In this document: positions 25,900-37,300 of the stretch, piece by piece | Layout: every line of letters begins with the position of its first letter | Position numbering within the stretch: position 1 is the first letter of the stretch | Assembly (NCBI RefSeq): GCF_949628265.1 | Contig: NC_088786.1 | Coordinates: forward strand, 31,455,681 to 31,519,680 | DNA from: Cloeon dipterum | Taxonomy: Eukaryota > Arthropoda > Insecta > Ephemeroptera > Baetidae | DNA: 64,000 nt | Reading direction: 5' to 3' | Translations under genes and position numbers: made by a program | Notes under the pieces: model-generated | Databases searched by the model: none | Seen by the model: the letters and a program-made list of their open reading frames with translations, nothing else | Told to the model about the DNA's origin: nothing

Positions 25900-26800
25900 A
25901 ATCAAAGCGGAGATTTAGCGTGCACCGGTGAGTGGTGCAATCAAATGCATCTGAAAAACCTTGCACCAAATGCATTTGTTATTGGCCGAAGTAGGTTAGC
26001 TAGTGCATTTTCAATGCTGCTCGGCGGCGGATTATTTATAGGTTCGGCAGCAGCAGCCCCTGGGGCCACACGCAGCTCGGCGCGGAGTCAAGGTCCGGCT
26101 GAACTTGGACAAAAGTGTATGCACTCGGTGCGAATCTCATTGCTGCAATGAGCAGAGAAAGCAGCCATTTTACTTTCTCTGCTTTCTCCCCGTGCAGCAG
26201 GTCCGTCCGTCGGCCGCGTGTCCACTCGGCGGCGGCGGCGACGGCATTTCTTCGCCTGCCCCGAGAAGAAGACTCGCGCTTCTGTCTCATATGAGTGTGT
26301 CTTGTGTGTGCATCCCCGGCTGCAGCTGCAGGGAAGGAAAATAAAATGCACTCGCGCGTCTGCTCTTTCTCTCTCTCACACACGTCAGACAGGTTGAAGC
26401 CGAGAAGCACGCTAATGAGTTTTGTTTTATTGAGAGAGAAAGCAGCAGCAGCAGCAGCAGCTCGTCGTTTTGCTGCATTGACTTCTCTCCTCGCCATAAG
26501 TTTTGTTTTTATTGCGAGAGGAAAGAAAGAGCTCTGTTGTGGCGCGATTGATTTTTGAGTGTGTCGAGAGCAGGGTTGTGTGTGCATCCACGCTTTCCAC
26601 GACGTTTTCACAAATACATACCAATAAGCACGTGTGTCTGTCGCCGCTGGTGTGAATAATGACTTAAGGAAACACTGCGTGTGTATGTGACACACCGACC
26701 GCAAACAGAATAATGTAGAGCTTTGTGAAAAAAGTCTACTCGCGACGCATACTTTAGCGTTTTGCGCCGCGTGCAATGTGGAATTATTCAACACTTTGAA
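25900..26800. other. GC-rich island with long overlapping open frames
   Basis: A high-GC block lies in AT-rich surroundings. A 252-codon minus-strand frame (26036-26794) is the longest in the window outside the cuticle-type gene, but several other frames on both strands are open too. Its product is dominated by Ala, Arg, Ser and Cys runs arising from (AGC)n and CA/GA-rich DNA, with no family motif. I read it as a regulatory or leader-exon island rather than a gene, without proof. Confidence 0.3.
26441..26461. repeat. (AGC)7 trinucleotide repeat
   Basis: Seven perfect AGC units. They lie between two similar segments (GAGTTTTGTTTTATTGAGAG near 26416 and AAGTTTTGTTTTTATTGCGA near 26499), suggesting a local imperfect duplication around the repeat. 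Confidence 0.9.
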
Positions 26801-29800
26801 TTTCTACACCTGCCATCATTGCATATTAAAAATTCCCCTCAGCGGTGCTTCTCTCCAATAAAGTATCCGGCCAAATAGAACAAGTTTAAATTTCTTGAAC
26901 TGCATATTTCACGTTGGATTGAAAGATTTGGTCTTATCAGTTTTATGGTAGACCTCCTTTCTAGTGCAAAAATTCTAGGCCACCGGATAGCAAAATTTGA
27001 ATTCCTTCCCAAACCCGGGTGAAACTATTTGGCTGATTGTGAGTTTCTAAATATTTTTCTCCTCTATTGAAACGTGCGTTGAATGAAATTCAATTATGTT
27101 GCTTGGTGGGTGCAAATACAAACTTCAATCACAAAGTTGCACAAAACCACTTTTTTTATCACTGTTTGCCAAAGATGTTGCGCAAGAGGCACGAACAATA
27201 AGCACCATGCCTCATCACGAGAGATAGAAATTTCCCACGAAGATGAGCGTCATCCTCCAGTCAAAAGCTAACAGTAAGAGCAACCAACAATGCACAATAT
27301 GCTCCTGCATGAACCCCGTGTACACAGAAGAGCTGTGCGAAAATCCAATCTAGCGTAAGTGCCGGCTTTAAAACCTGCTGCGCGAAATGTCAATTAGGAT
27401 TATACCCTTTTTGCTCATTAAAAGCGAGCGGCGGGGACGTGAAACACAGTCAGTGGAAGGAACGTTCCCTTTCTTTCGTCTTGTGTCGTCATTATTTTAA
27501 CACTAAATAATGTCTGATGGCTATTACAAAATTTAACAGAAGACTTTGATAAGCTAATTTAAAATAAATCTTTTTATCAGCCTCTATCAATAGCCTCTTC
27601 GGCCTAAACTTTTTCAAAATATTCTGCACTAAAATAATTTATAAAAATAAAATTAACAGAAAAAAAAGTTAATAATCTTTTTATATTAGTAGCTCCTGAT
27701 ATATGTGTGAAAGTATTAAAATCAAATTTGTGTAATTTTAAATTAATAACAATATTCATTTGAAATAATTTTTACAATCACAAATAAATTACTTATTTTG
27801 TTTCTCTAAATTATGAAAAAAAATTTTAGTGATTTGCTTTAAAAAATGTTAAAATTTGAACAACAAACTGTGTTTCATCTCTCTACGAGACGCTGGGAGC
27901 GCGTCGTAATTGGCATCGTAACTCAGACAATATTGGGTCTCGCGAATTTCTTCCGCCATACCGAGCAGATATGGATGTGCGCGATCGTTGAGCCGATCAG
28001 CGGGTGAACGCGAGCGAGTGAAAGGCCAAAGTCGTTCATCGCCTTTGCAGAGTGTTGCACGGAATTTCGGTCAAGTTCGGTTGCGGGCTGTGCTCACGGT
28101 CGGCACCTCGGCTAATTATTTACCCGGGGGCACCAAGCAGGAAGAGGGAAAAGATTGTATCTGCTGAATGCTACAAAAAGTGCTAATATATATAACGATA
28201 TCCTTTTTTTCATCTTAACTGTGCCAAACACTCTTTTAGGCTGAATTGCAAATATAAATTGTACACACGCTAAGCAGACTGGAAACAAAAGCCTTATTTT
28301 TGTTCTACTCGAATATTGTTGTTAGCAAATTAAACAGTCAAAATGCAATGAATTCTTAATGCGCAGAGTTATTTTCGCTCTATTTTGACACGAAAGTCTA
28401 AAAAATTGTTGAAAAACGTTTTATATTGCTGAATATTTTCCTTTTTTCTCCTTAAAATGAATTTATGTATTGAAAAGCAAGAATATGCAATGCATGAAAA
28501 AAATGTCGGTACAAAATTTATAACATTCTTTGTTAGCTGAATCTTTCCCTCAGAAGTGACGATAAATTTAAAAAAATTTTAATCTCTCAAAATAACTATT
28601 TTTAACAAGAAAAACCACAGATAAACCTATTAAAGGTCTTACTAGGAGAATTATATTTCATATGAAAGGAGTGTTAATGTTTGTGGAACATTTTGTTACG
28701 AATTAAAATTGAAATTCAAACATATTACAATTAAATATGTTGATTATTGCCTTGCTATCTAGAACCACGTCATTTGCAAACTAGTATAATTATGGATTTC
28801 GACACAACATCGTGGAAATAAGCTCGAATACAAACAAGCCTTTGAACTAGATGCAAGGATGAATAGCGATAATCACTCAATTGCTGTAAAATTGGAGGCC
28901 GCTCACGTGATTAATTACAACTGGATGAGTGAGAGATTTTGTGTGCAACCACGAACGAGACGAGAGCAGACGGACGTCCGTGAAATTGAGGGTGACCAAC
29001 CGACTATACGCACAAGAATAAAAGTCCAATGCTGAATTTTTCCGCTCTCCTTTGCTCGGCTAATAACTTTGAGCGAATTCGACCCTTGGGCGACCACCTG
29101 CGCACAGAGCAGCAGCAGCAGAGAGGGAATTAATAATAATTGGCAAGCGGCGCGCACGTGATAACCATATTGAAATATACGCCGCAATTACCGTTGAATA
29201 TATGTATAATTTCTCATTGTTGGCTGCGTTGTATGCGTTCTTGATCCAGATAAAAACGGGTGCTAATCACGAAGTTAATTTGATCCGCAGACCGCGCGTC
29301 GGATTTTGCCTTGAATGGCACGTCGCGAGTTGAAAACGCAAATATTTCACGCAAGTGGGGGAGCAGGAAAATTGCTTTTTTCAGCACTTGATTATTATCG
29401 AGTATGAACGGAAAGTTATTATCTGCTCGCCACAGCATAATGAAACACTTTTTAGGCTCGCTTAACGATTCAATTTTGCCCACTGTTGCCTTGAGTTGTC
29501 ATTCGCCCCGTAAATAAATGGAATTCCTTCAGACTTGCTTCTTATTAAGTTAGAGATCAAAGATTACACTGCTTTAAACGGCTTCTCCTTATTAAGTTTG
29601 ATTGTGAGAGAAAGGGAAAAGGTAAATATTTGTAAGATTGGAAATCTAAACGTAATTTTAATGTTACAAATATGAACATCTGTATATTCTACAAAATTTC
29701 CATAAATTTAGTTGCTTTGTAGAGATTGAGACATGCACTATGATTAAAAACACGCCTAGCCATTGTTTTTGTTTGTGTTTTGATACAATAATCGCACGTT

Positions 29801-32730
29801 GACTAGTGGCCGGCAAACACATTATAACTGCAACGTCGCACGCATAATTAATTACCAACGTCTAATCTTTCTTTGTTTACAAACGGTGTCCGCTATTATT
29901 GCATCAGAAAAACGGGACAATATATTTAAAGGTGGCCGCAAGCGATTCTCTGCGGCCACCTAGCTCTAATCCTCTTGCGGTCCATTCTCGTTGTTAGGCT
30001 TTCCTCTAATGGATCACGTTAAGAGGCTTTTGATTTACATTTTCGATCTCGAGTGACGCAATCCCCGCGGCCTCCTTGACACGCTTCAGATCACACACAC
30101 ACTAGCCCGGCAGAGTAAAAACAGGCATTTGTCTTCTAATTTATTGGCCTCTCGATCTCATTACGAGTAAAAGTGTTGAATTTCGAATTCATTTTCATAT
30201 GATACGTAAGTCTGCGAGGCATAAAATAAGCATCAGCGCGATACCTTTCCTTTCAAACCACAATTATTATATCACAAAGGACTAACTGGAAGTAACCAAA
30301 CTACCGTGTATTTCCCATTCTCATTCTTTTAAGTTGTTTTAGTGATATGTAAACACATGTGACTATGTGGCTGTAATAATTAAGGTAACAAATTTCACTA
30401 TAAAAATACCCCAATATTTATAATTTATACAAATTACATACAACATTAAATTTACAGTAGCAGGGACATTAATCAAACATTTTCATTCACCTGGAGTTTA
30501 AAAAATAATGTTTAAAATAGTATATATGATCAGTAAGGATAAAAATTTAATCCTTTTTCCGAAAATTAGGTTAAGAACAAAAAAACAATTATTTTTATAA
30601 GTGGTTTTGACTAATAAAAAGCAACGAGACATGCATTTATTGGAGCTATTAAAATAAATTAATTATGTACGTTTATTAAATTAGTTAAAAATGCAGCGAA
30701 AATGTAAATTGAATCCGAGCGAGTAAAACCGCATAAAAAATTGATACCAAACTGAACAATTATTTTGTGTTGCCTCAAGTCAGTTTAAATATACAAGCCA
30801 GTTTCGAATCTATATTAGCGATACAGATCTTGAAGGTGACCGCACACTTTCCCGAACGAAATAATATCGGCTGCCAGCTCGGCTCTTGCTGCTCGGAAGG
30901 AAACAACCCTGAGTTGAGTGACTCTCGCCTTTCAATGTCAACGGCACCGCTGTTAAAAAAACAAAAATGGAATCAACTGCTGCACCTTTTTTTGCATTGC
31001 GTCGCGTCACGAAATCACACTGCAATATTACATGGCATCAGTTTGCAGAGCTCTTGAGAGTCTCACGGCGTTCGCCGCATTTAGCAGGGCATAATCCTTT
31101 TGTCTGCACACACGGCCGACGGAATGCGTGCACTTGCCTGTCAAGGAGATGATTATATCATTACGTTTTAATATTTTTTCGACCTCCAGCCTGACAACTG
31201 TCGGTCCTGAACCGCAGCACGTACTTTGCTCTGCGCGATGCGAGAGGCAGATAAGTGCTCATTCAAAGACTTCTCCCACACACGCCTCTCTTTATTGCCG
31301 CGTGCATAATATTGTGTGTGCACTGCATTTCGGCTGCAGACGCTTATTCAGTCATAAAAGCAAGCACCACACCGCGATTCAGTTACCCGAAGCAATAACT
31401 CGCGGATTATTATTTGTATTTCAATTGGTGCATTATGGCGATTGCTTTAATGGCCCTCCCGTGCAATAAATAATGCTGTGAATTGTTCTTTGTTTATACT
31501 CGGCTCGCCAGGTTTAATTTCAGCAATTTGTTGATGAAAAGTGAATGTGCGTCCTGCGCATTATAAGCAGCAGAGGTTTGATTGAGTGGGTTGATCCATT
31601 TTTACGTTTTAGCTTTTTCAAATATTTGTTATAAATGCAAGGGCTTTAATAGGGAATGAAAACATTCCTATCTAAGTAGATTCATACATAATCTACCAGT
31701 TAAGTGCTGCAGTTATTTAAGATATCAATTAGATAGGTCCTAACTCAATGCTAAAATATAATTACTAAAAATGTTCATGTGATTATGATCAACCTTTGAT
31801 AGTACTATAATTATCAATTTAATCGAAATGATAGTCGGCCACTATGTATCTATAGCAGATTGATAAAAATTTAGCAATGTACATATGTTCAATGAAAAGC
31901 ATTTAGTTAAACGTTCCTTGAAGAACGGAATATTGTCACTAAAATTTAAATAAAAAGCAAACAACATAATTAAATAACGTATGATATGTACAAAATAAAT
32001 ACGTTTACATAAAAATTAATGCTTTTAAAATGTTTATAAAAATATCAATTTGTATATATAATTTAAATAAATAAAACATTTGAATTTTTTACCAATTACA
32101 ATCTACTTAATGTTAAAACATTTTTTGCTGCTAATACTATTAGTTTGTATTTAACTTTTAACAAAAAGTACAGCACATTAGAAGGATGTACATGTAAATA
32201 ATAACTGGATTATGTAAACTATTTTAATTGCTGTTATTTTCTTATTTAATTTAATTGTTCATGATTATTTGCTTTAAACTCGTGAATTATTAATTTTACC
32301 CAAAAATAAATAATAAATACAGGCGTTCACAACTTCATATTGAATACTTCGTATAATATTAGTTTTGTTCATCAAAGTTCAAAAAATGTTAAAATGCAAT
32401 AGGCATAGGCATGCAATTCCAGCCGATTGTCAAAGTTCCCCTGTTTGATACTGATTGTTTTTACAAATAATAAAGTGGAAGGTATGGCAGGCGTCTTTTA
32501 GTGAAAAAGGTGATTGCATGGCTTGACAAAAATTCAGGATCTATTTGGGACAATTGTAAAAGATGGAATACTCTGTACAAGAGAATAATTTAGCACGGAG
32601 ATATCATCCACAAAGAAGCTAGTCATCATTTGTTTTGAAATAGTTATGCCATGGATAAGATTTCCAGGAGGAAAGTAAAAACAAAATCATATTCTCTAAT
32701 TTCTAAGAAAAGGCCAGTGGAAAGAAAGCA
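26801..32730. other. Non-coding region
   Basis: About 5.9 kb with no supportable exon. Very AT-rich at 27490-27860, 28190-28760 and especially 31620-32420. GC-richer islands at about 27890-28150, 28900-29480 and 30830-31480 could be regulatory. The palindrome at 29930-29961 is listed separately. Confidence 0.45.
29930..29961. repeat. Perfect 11-bp inverted repeat (hairpin)
   Basis: AGGTGGCCGCA is followed by a 10-base loop and then its exact reverse complement TGCGGCCACCT. The GC-rich stem contrasts with the TATATTTAAA immediately before it. No T-run follows, so it is not an RNA polymerase III terminator. It could be a hairpin RNA, a cruciform or a dimeric binding site. Confidence 0.8.
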
Positions 32731-33009
32731 TAAGCTCCAAATTCGCTTCCACGCAGATTCTCGAAAGTGGTGTCGCACAAAAAACGCGTCTCCGCGCGGG
32801 TGAACGGCGCGCTCCAAAATCGGCGCGAGCGACGAGGAAGTGGAAGCGACGAGTGAGTCAGGATGCCGATCGGGTGACCTCTGTGCTGGATGGTCCTCTC
32901 AGAAAACTAGTGAGGCAAATTGCGAGCCAATTGGTCGGCGCGCGCGGCTTTTGTTCTGGCAATGACCGTGTTTTCCAAGGCCCCGCGACTTGGACTCCCT
33001 CTGCCCGCG

Positions 33010-33232
33010 TATAAAGTCAGGTTCGTGCAGGCATCACCTTTATTGCAGGTGCAACTCGCGGACCTAACCCTCTTGGTAGGTGCAAGCTCCTCGAAGCATT
33101 CATACATACCTTTGCTTGTTGGTCAGTGTTGCTGCGCTCGTGCCGTGCTCTGGTGGTCTAGTCTCGCTCTCTCACTCACTCTCGCGTGTGTTTTGCCATT
33201 CTATTAATTGATTTTCCTTCGAACCTGTAAGT
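33010..33232 (+). promoter_or_regulatory. Candidate TATA promoter with ATG-free leader exon
   Basis: A TATA box (TATAAAG, 33010-33016) lies 26 bases upstream of an initiator-like TCACC (A at 33036). The following 191 bases are pyrimidine-rich, contain no ATG and end at a consensus donor (GAACCT|GTAAGTAC, donor at 33227). That is the expected form of a 5' leader exon. The nearest plausible + strand acceptor with a start codon is at 36298, just ahead of the small secreted-protein gene, implying a 3.1-kb intron. The link is an inference. Confidence 0.45.
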
Positions 33233-36080
33233 ACAACATTTTTTAACTTGAACATTTTTTTAAATTTAAAACAATGGAAGCTATTATTGTTTTTTGTTGT
33301 TTGCATAAATCTAGAACTGTCAATTTCCTGGCAGCTTAACAATCGTGAATTTAATTATTAATAATGATTTCACTTGAAGCTTTCATCCAAGCATTTGATT
33401 TATTAGAGAGAATTGAGACTAAATCATTGCACGCGGGAAACCTTTTTCGGTAATAACTGAAGCACCGGGCATGCTCATCAAAAACCGTGCCGTATTTTTG
33501 CGCAATATTAATTGCTGTTATCGGCGTCGATAAATCTCGAGCGGGCCGTATATTATATTCAAGTCGGGCAGGCAGGGCGTGTGTTATTAGCTGCTGCAGT
33601 TGGGAAATTCGAGCTCGTCCGAGTGGAACGAAAAACGGCGGACGCTCGCCTCTGAATGGGATAAGAGCAGGGCAAGTAATAATAATTGTTAACACACATT
33701 CTCCCGGCGAGTGAGCGAGCGAGTGTGTTGCTTGGTACGTGTACGCGTGTGCGCGGCGCGCATAAGTAAAGTGTTCCACTGTTTGTAGTAATCGATTATT
33801 ATGAAAAGGTTCGGAGTAAGGTCACTCGTCGGCGGCGGGACGGATGCCAGTTGGATTAGCTCAGCTTCAAATTCGCAAGAGTTGGCCGACCACACATTTG
33901 TACTACACTCTATTTGTCACCCTGGTTTGGAGCGAAAAAGAAAGTGTCGGCTCATTAATATTGCGCCTATTGATAAACGCGCCTTGCGTCACCTTCGGGT
34001 GTATGTGAGTGGACTTTTAATACCACTTTCAATTTCAATTTGCTGCTTTATCGGCCGTGTGCACTCTACTTTCCGCTTTTCGGCTTGTTTATTATTTGTT
34101 TGTTTGTTTGCTCCCTTCGTGCAGCATTTGCTGAAGCTGCGAAGCGGTTCAATTAGCGAGGAAGTAGCTCGCCTGCGCCGCCTATTGTGTGGTAATTGGA
34201 GAAAGAAAAGCAGCTATAATGCTCTCCGTGACTTGCACGTTTTATTCTCTCTCGGCCGGAATGAGAAAAAAAATGAATATTGCACCGCTTCCTCGCTACG
34301 CAGAATAACTTGGCTCGAAAAATCCGCGACTTATGCAATGCCATTCAATCTAGAGGTGGAAATTAGGTTAGCATCTCGGCTAAATTACGGTTTCTTTGAC
34401 ATCTTCAGCATTCCTTAGAATGATAACATTGCAGCATTGAAACAGAAATTAACTAAGTGGTTTTTGCAAATTTATTCATAATTACTAATTGAAACAAGCA
34501 CGCAAATTCACAAGAGAAATTGCAAACGTAACGTACAATCACGCGAGTGCCAAACCATCAATTTTGGGGAGATTTCGACGAGCGGTGTAATTGAAATCCT
34601 CAAATTAGTCGATCCCTTTCACGTTTTGTGTGTAATGGTAGCAGCAAGTCTCGTCATTACCCGCGTTTTTGCAGCGTAACGATTTAATAAACGCATTCCC
34701 AGCGCCAGAAGAGTTGCCTAAAATCTCTCGCGGCTCGTCATCACGGCTGGCGTCGCGACTTAACGAGCCGATGACATAACTGCGCCGCGGAGTCGCACGC
34801 GCGCGGCAAAAAGCCGGTAGACGGAACTGCCGCGGTTTCGTCAAAAATGCAGAAGGTCGGATGACGGCGCGCAGGAAAATCCAGTGCAAGCGGATCGATC
34901 TGCTCGCAAACACGTAAATGCGAATTGGGTCACGTTCACGACCTTGGGCGGTGGCAAGGCTGCCGCCGCCGAGTGGTCCGCTCCCCTCAGGGCACTCAAT
35001 CTGCCTTCTCTTTCAAGGGCACCATCTCATCCGTCAATGGACGCGATTCCGGGTTCAATTCACCCTTAAAGGACACCGGAGACGGCCTTTCACTTTCGTT
35101 GCCCTCAGGGTTTCCCTTGCTTCAGGTCGAAAAGCAGGAGATGGATTTAATAGTAATAGTGCAATTATCGATATTTGCAAGGATGCATAGTTGTTTAAGA
35201 AAATTTACGACCGCAATTATCAATGAGAGAGTCATATCCTTATTCTAAAGGCTGAACACCTTTTATATTTTAAGAAAGCAGCGCCAGTGTCGCTTTTGTG
35301 CTTTTTTTTTGTTTTTATGGAGTAAATTTTACGATGGATTTGTTTTGATCTTACAAATAGCTCGCATTGTTAGTTGAATCCGTTAAGAGTAAAATCATTT
35401 CTTTATTTTAATGAGCAAGTCGAACTTCATTAAAAATAAGGAAATTAATTTACAATCAGCATCAAGCAAACTTGATAATTTTCCACAAGAATATTGATTG
35501 CGGGAAACTCTGGATTGAAATGTGAACATTCCTAGTACAAAAGATTTGATCTGCTGTCGATTTCTATAAGCCTGAAACTCTTACCTTCGCATTGAGATAA
35601 CTGGGAAAATTAAATTTGATAATTTTTTAACTTTGATGTCTCCAGTGCTTGCATTTAGAGCACCAAAACTGTTACATGATTTGAGAAGGAATCGCAATCA
35701 ATGCGGTATTGAATTAATAACACATTGAATATCATGGATCAACCGCAGATTTCATTTGCTTTTTGTATGCTGTAATACTCCTCATTTTTTTACATTTTAT
35801 TTTTTTAAGAAATTAGAAAGCCCATATAATTCAAGTCATTTTTTAACCTCTGCTCAGCACTTCACATGAGCACACCGGGTGCCAATAACACCGCCGAGCA
35901 GATAAAATACGGCCCGAGTGGCCGCAGAGGAGCTTGGGCCCAATGTGGCTTTCTTTTCGCCTCCCCGCACGGAGGTCTTTGATTGAAAGCAAGTGGCGAG
36001 TCGGCACCGGTGCGCCTCCCAGCCCGTTGAGCTGTTTGAGCATTTCAATCACTTGATTAACCACCTTTTTACCATCTCGG
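33233..36080. other. Probable intron or spacer
   Basis: No supported exon. A 205-codon + strand frame (33801-34418) is long for this base composition, but its product has no recognisable motif beyond a T-rich hydrophobic run. A GC-rich patch at about 34880-35140 contains acceptor-like sites (TCCCCTCAG near 34989) but no convincing exon. The right part is AT-rich. Confidence 0.4.
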
Positions 36081-36086
36081 ACAGTG

Positions 36087-36178
36087 TATATAATATATCC
36101 CCAAAATACTCAAATATCTCTTGTCATGACACACCAAGGAATGCCTGGACAATGCGGACCAACGGGATGGTATAAAAA
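36087..36178 (+). promoter_or_regulatory. Possible proximal TATA elements before the secreted-protein gene
   Basis: Two TATA-like sequences lie upstream of the coding exon: TATATAA at 36087-36093 and TATAAAAA at 36171-36178. Neither has a clear initiator 25-35 bases downstream. Either could drive an unspliced transcript if the distal leader at 33036-33226 is not used. Confidence 0.25.
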
Positions 36179-36302
36179 TTTGTTTGCCGAGTATTTTCTA
36201 TTTAAATAGCCCTCACATATCGGCATTTTGATACATTTTTATAAATATTTGTATTACAATTCAACCATTTCTAATCCAAAAATGTTCGTTGTCGACAGAA
36301 AA

Positions 36303-36686
36303 ATGAAACAAACGACAGTGCTGCTGGTGCTGGGCGCTTTGGCCGCCGCTCACGCACAGACCTACTACTTCCCCGGCGCCCTGGTGCCCCCTCCGATCCC
36401 GGCGTCGAGATCCATCGGCGGCTTCCCCGTGTCGCGGCCCATCCAGTTCGCTCGCGCCCCTGAGGTGCAGCGCACGCCGCACCACTCCGTGGTGAGCGCC
36501 GCCGAGGAGGAATCCTTCCTGCCCGAGCAGTACAAGAACCCGTTCTACAAGAACCCCAGGATCGCGCAGGCGCTGGCCAAGGAGAGCTGGAAGCTGAACG
36601 GCGAGGAGATGGTGTACCAGAGGGAGGCTGAGAAGATCCCCCGCCAGAAGGTCTTCTCGATCCTCAAGCAGGCCGGTTTCATCTAA
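36303..36686 (+). CDS. Small secreted protein, about 127 aa, function unknown
   Basis: I chose the ATG at 36303 because it directly begins a textbook signal peptide (MKQTTVLLVLGALAAAHAQ). An in-frame ATG at 36282 would add seven residues. A CAG ending at 36298 could be a splice acceptor, which would exclude that upstream ATG. The mature protein is short, with a Pro/Tyr-rich start (TYYFPGALVPPPIP) and a charged C-terminal part containing SFLPEQYKNPFYKNPRIAQA and REAEKIPRQKVFSILKQAGF, probably helical. There are no cysteines or transmembrane segments after the signal. It looks like an insect secreted or cuticle-associated protein, but I cannot name the family. Codons are GC-rich like those of the cuticle-type gene. 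The stop is TAA at 36684-36686. Confidence 0.75.
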   Translation: MKQTTVLLVLGALAAAHAQTYYFPGALVPPPIPASRSIGGFPVSRPIQFARAPEVQRTPHHSVVSAAEEESFLPEQYKNPFYKNPRIAQALAKESWKLNGEEMVYQREAEKIPRQKVFSILKQAGFI

Positions 36687-37300
36687 GGACCACGACTGCC
36701 ATGCCCCCTGACCCGCCCCTGTTCATCTCGTGGGTGTCGTTAGCCCCAGTGCCAAAAATTATTGTGTTTTTTTTCGTCTCACTTTTGTCCCATTGTCAGA
36801 AGAAGCACCCACGATGCACTGATTTTTACTTTAATTAATAATGAGAACGAATATGCGGCTAGAAAACGATATTTTGCAGACAGCAGCGGTGTTTTTTGTC
36901 CAGAAAATTCTCACGAGGCTGCTGAAATTTGACAAAAACCAAATCAAGCTCAAGTGGAGACACGACGAAGAGAAGCTTGCATCAAAATATTATTTTTTAT
37001 ACACGAGAACGTTGATAATTTTATAATACGATTATTTATTCTCTCCTTTCTGCTGTTCACAACACAGGACCAGAGATGACTCGGTTTCGACACACTACGC
37101 ACACACGCGATCGAGCTCACTTGTAACGGTTCTGAAGCTAATGAAGTTTACCTTTATCCCCATCGGCGTATCACTAAAATTACACACACTGCTCCTTCTT
37201 TTTAGTGGTGTAAATACATTTTCATAAATACTTTTAAGCAAATGGATATGTGTGCTCTGTGCGTGTATAAATGTAAATAAACTTCGTTTTTTAGAGGAAT
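36687..37300 (+). other. 3' UTR of the secreted-protein gene with poly(A) signal
   Basis: The first good AATAAA downstream is at 37276-37281, followed by T-rich DNA, giving a 3' UTR near 600 bases. A 61-codon open frame within it (36841-37026) has no supporting features. Confidence 0.55.

Larger units (their letters stand above)
19111..25900. other. Non-coding region, probably regulatory or intronic
   Basis: About 6.8 kb without a supportable gene. GC-richer islands occur around 20100-20580, 21470-21950, 23000-23300 and 24420-25180, separated by AT-rich DNA. Open frames there are short, overlap on both strands and carry no recognised motifs. Simple repeats are listed separately. Confidence 0.45.

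Noticed and set aside
35040..35080. GGGTTCAATTCACCC resembling a tRNA T-arm
   Set aside because: The flanking bases do not form the required 5-bp stem, and no matching D-arm or acceptor stem is present upstream.
34884..35248. Three overlapping + strand frames with acceptor-like CCCTCAG sites
   Set aside because: No donor with consistent phase and no frame clearly better than the others. The acceptor-like sites occur in CT-rich DNA and are weak evidence alone.
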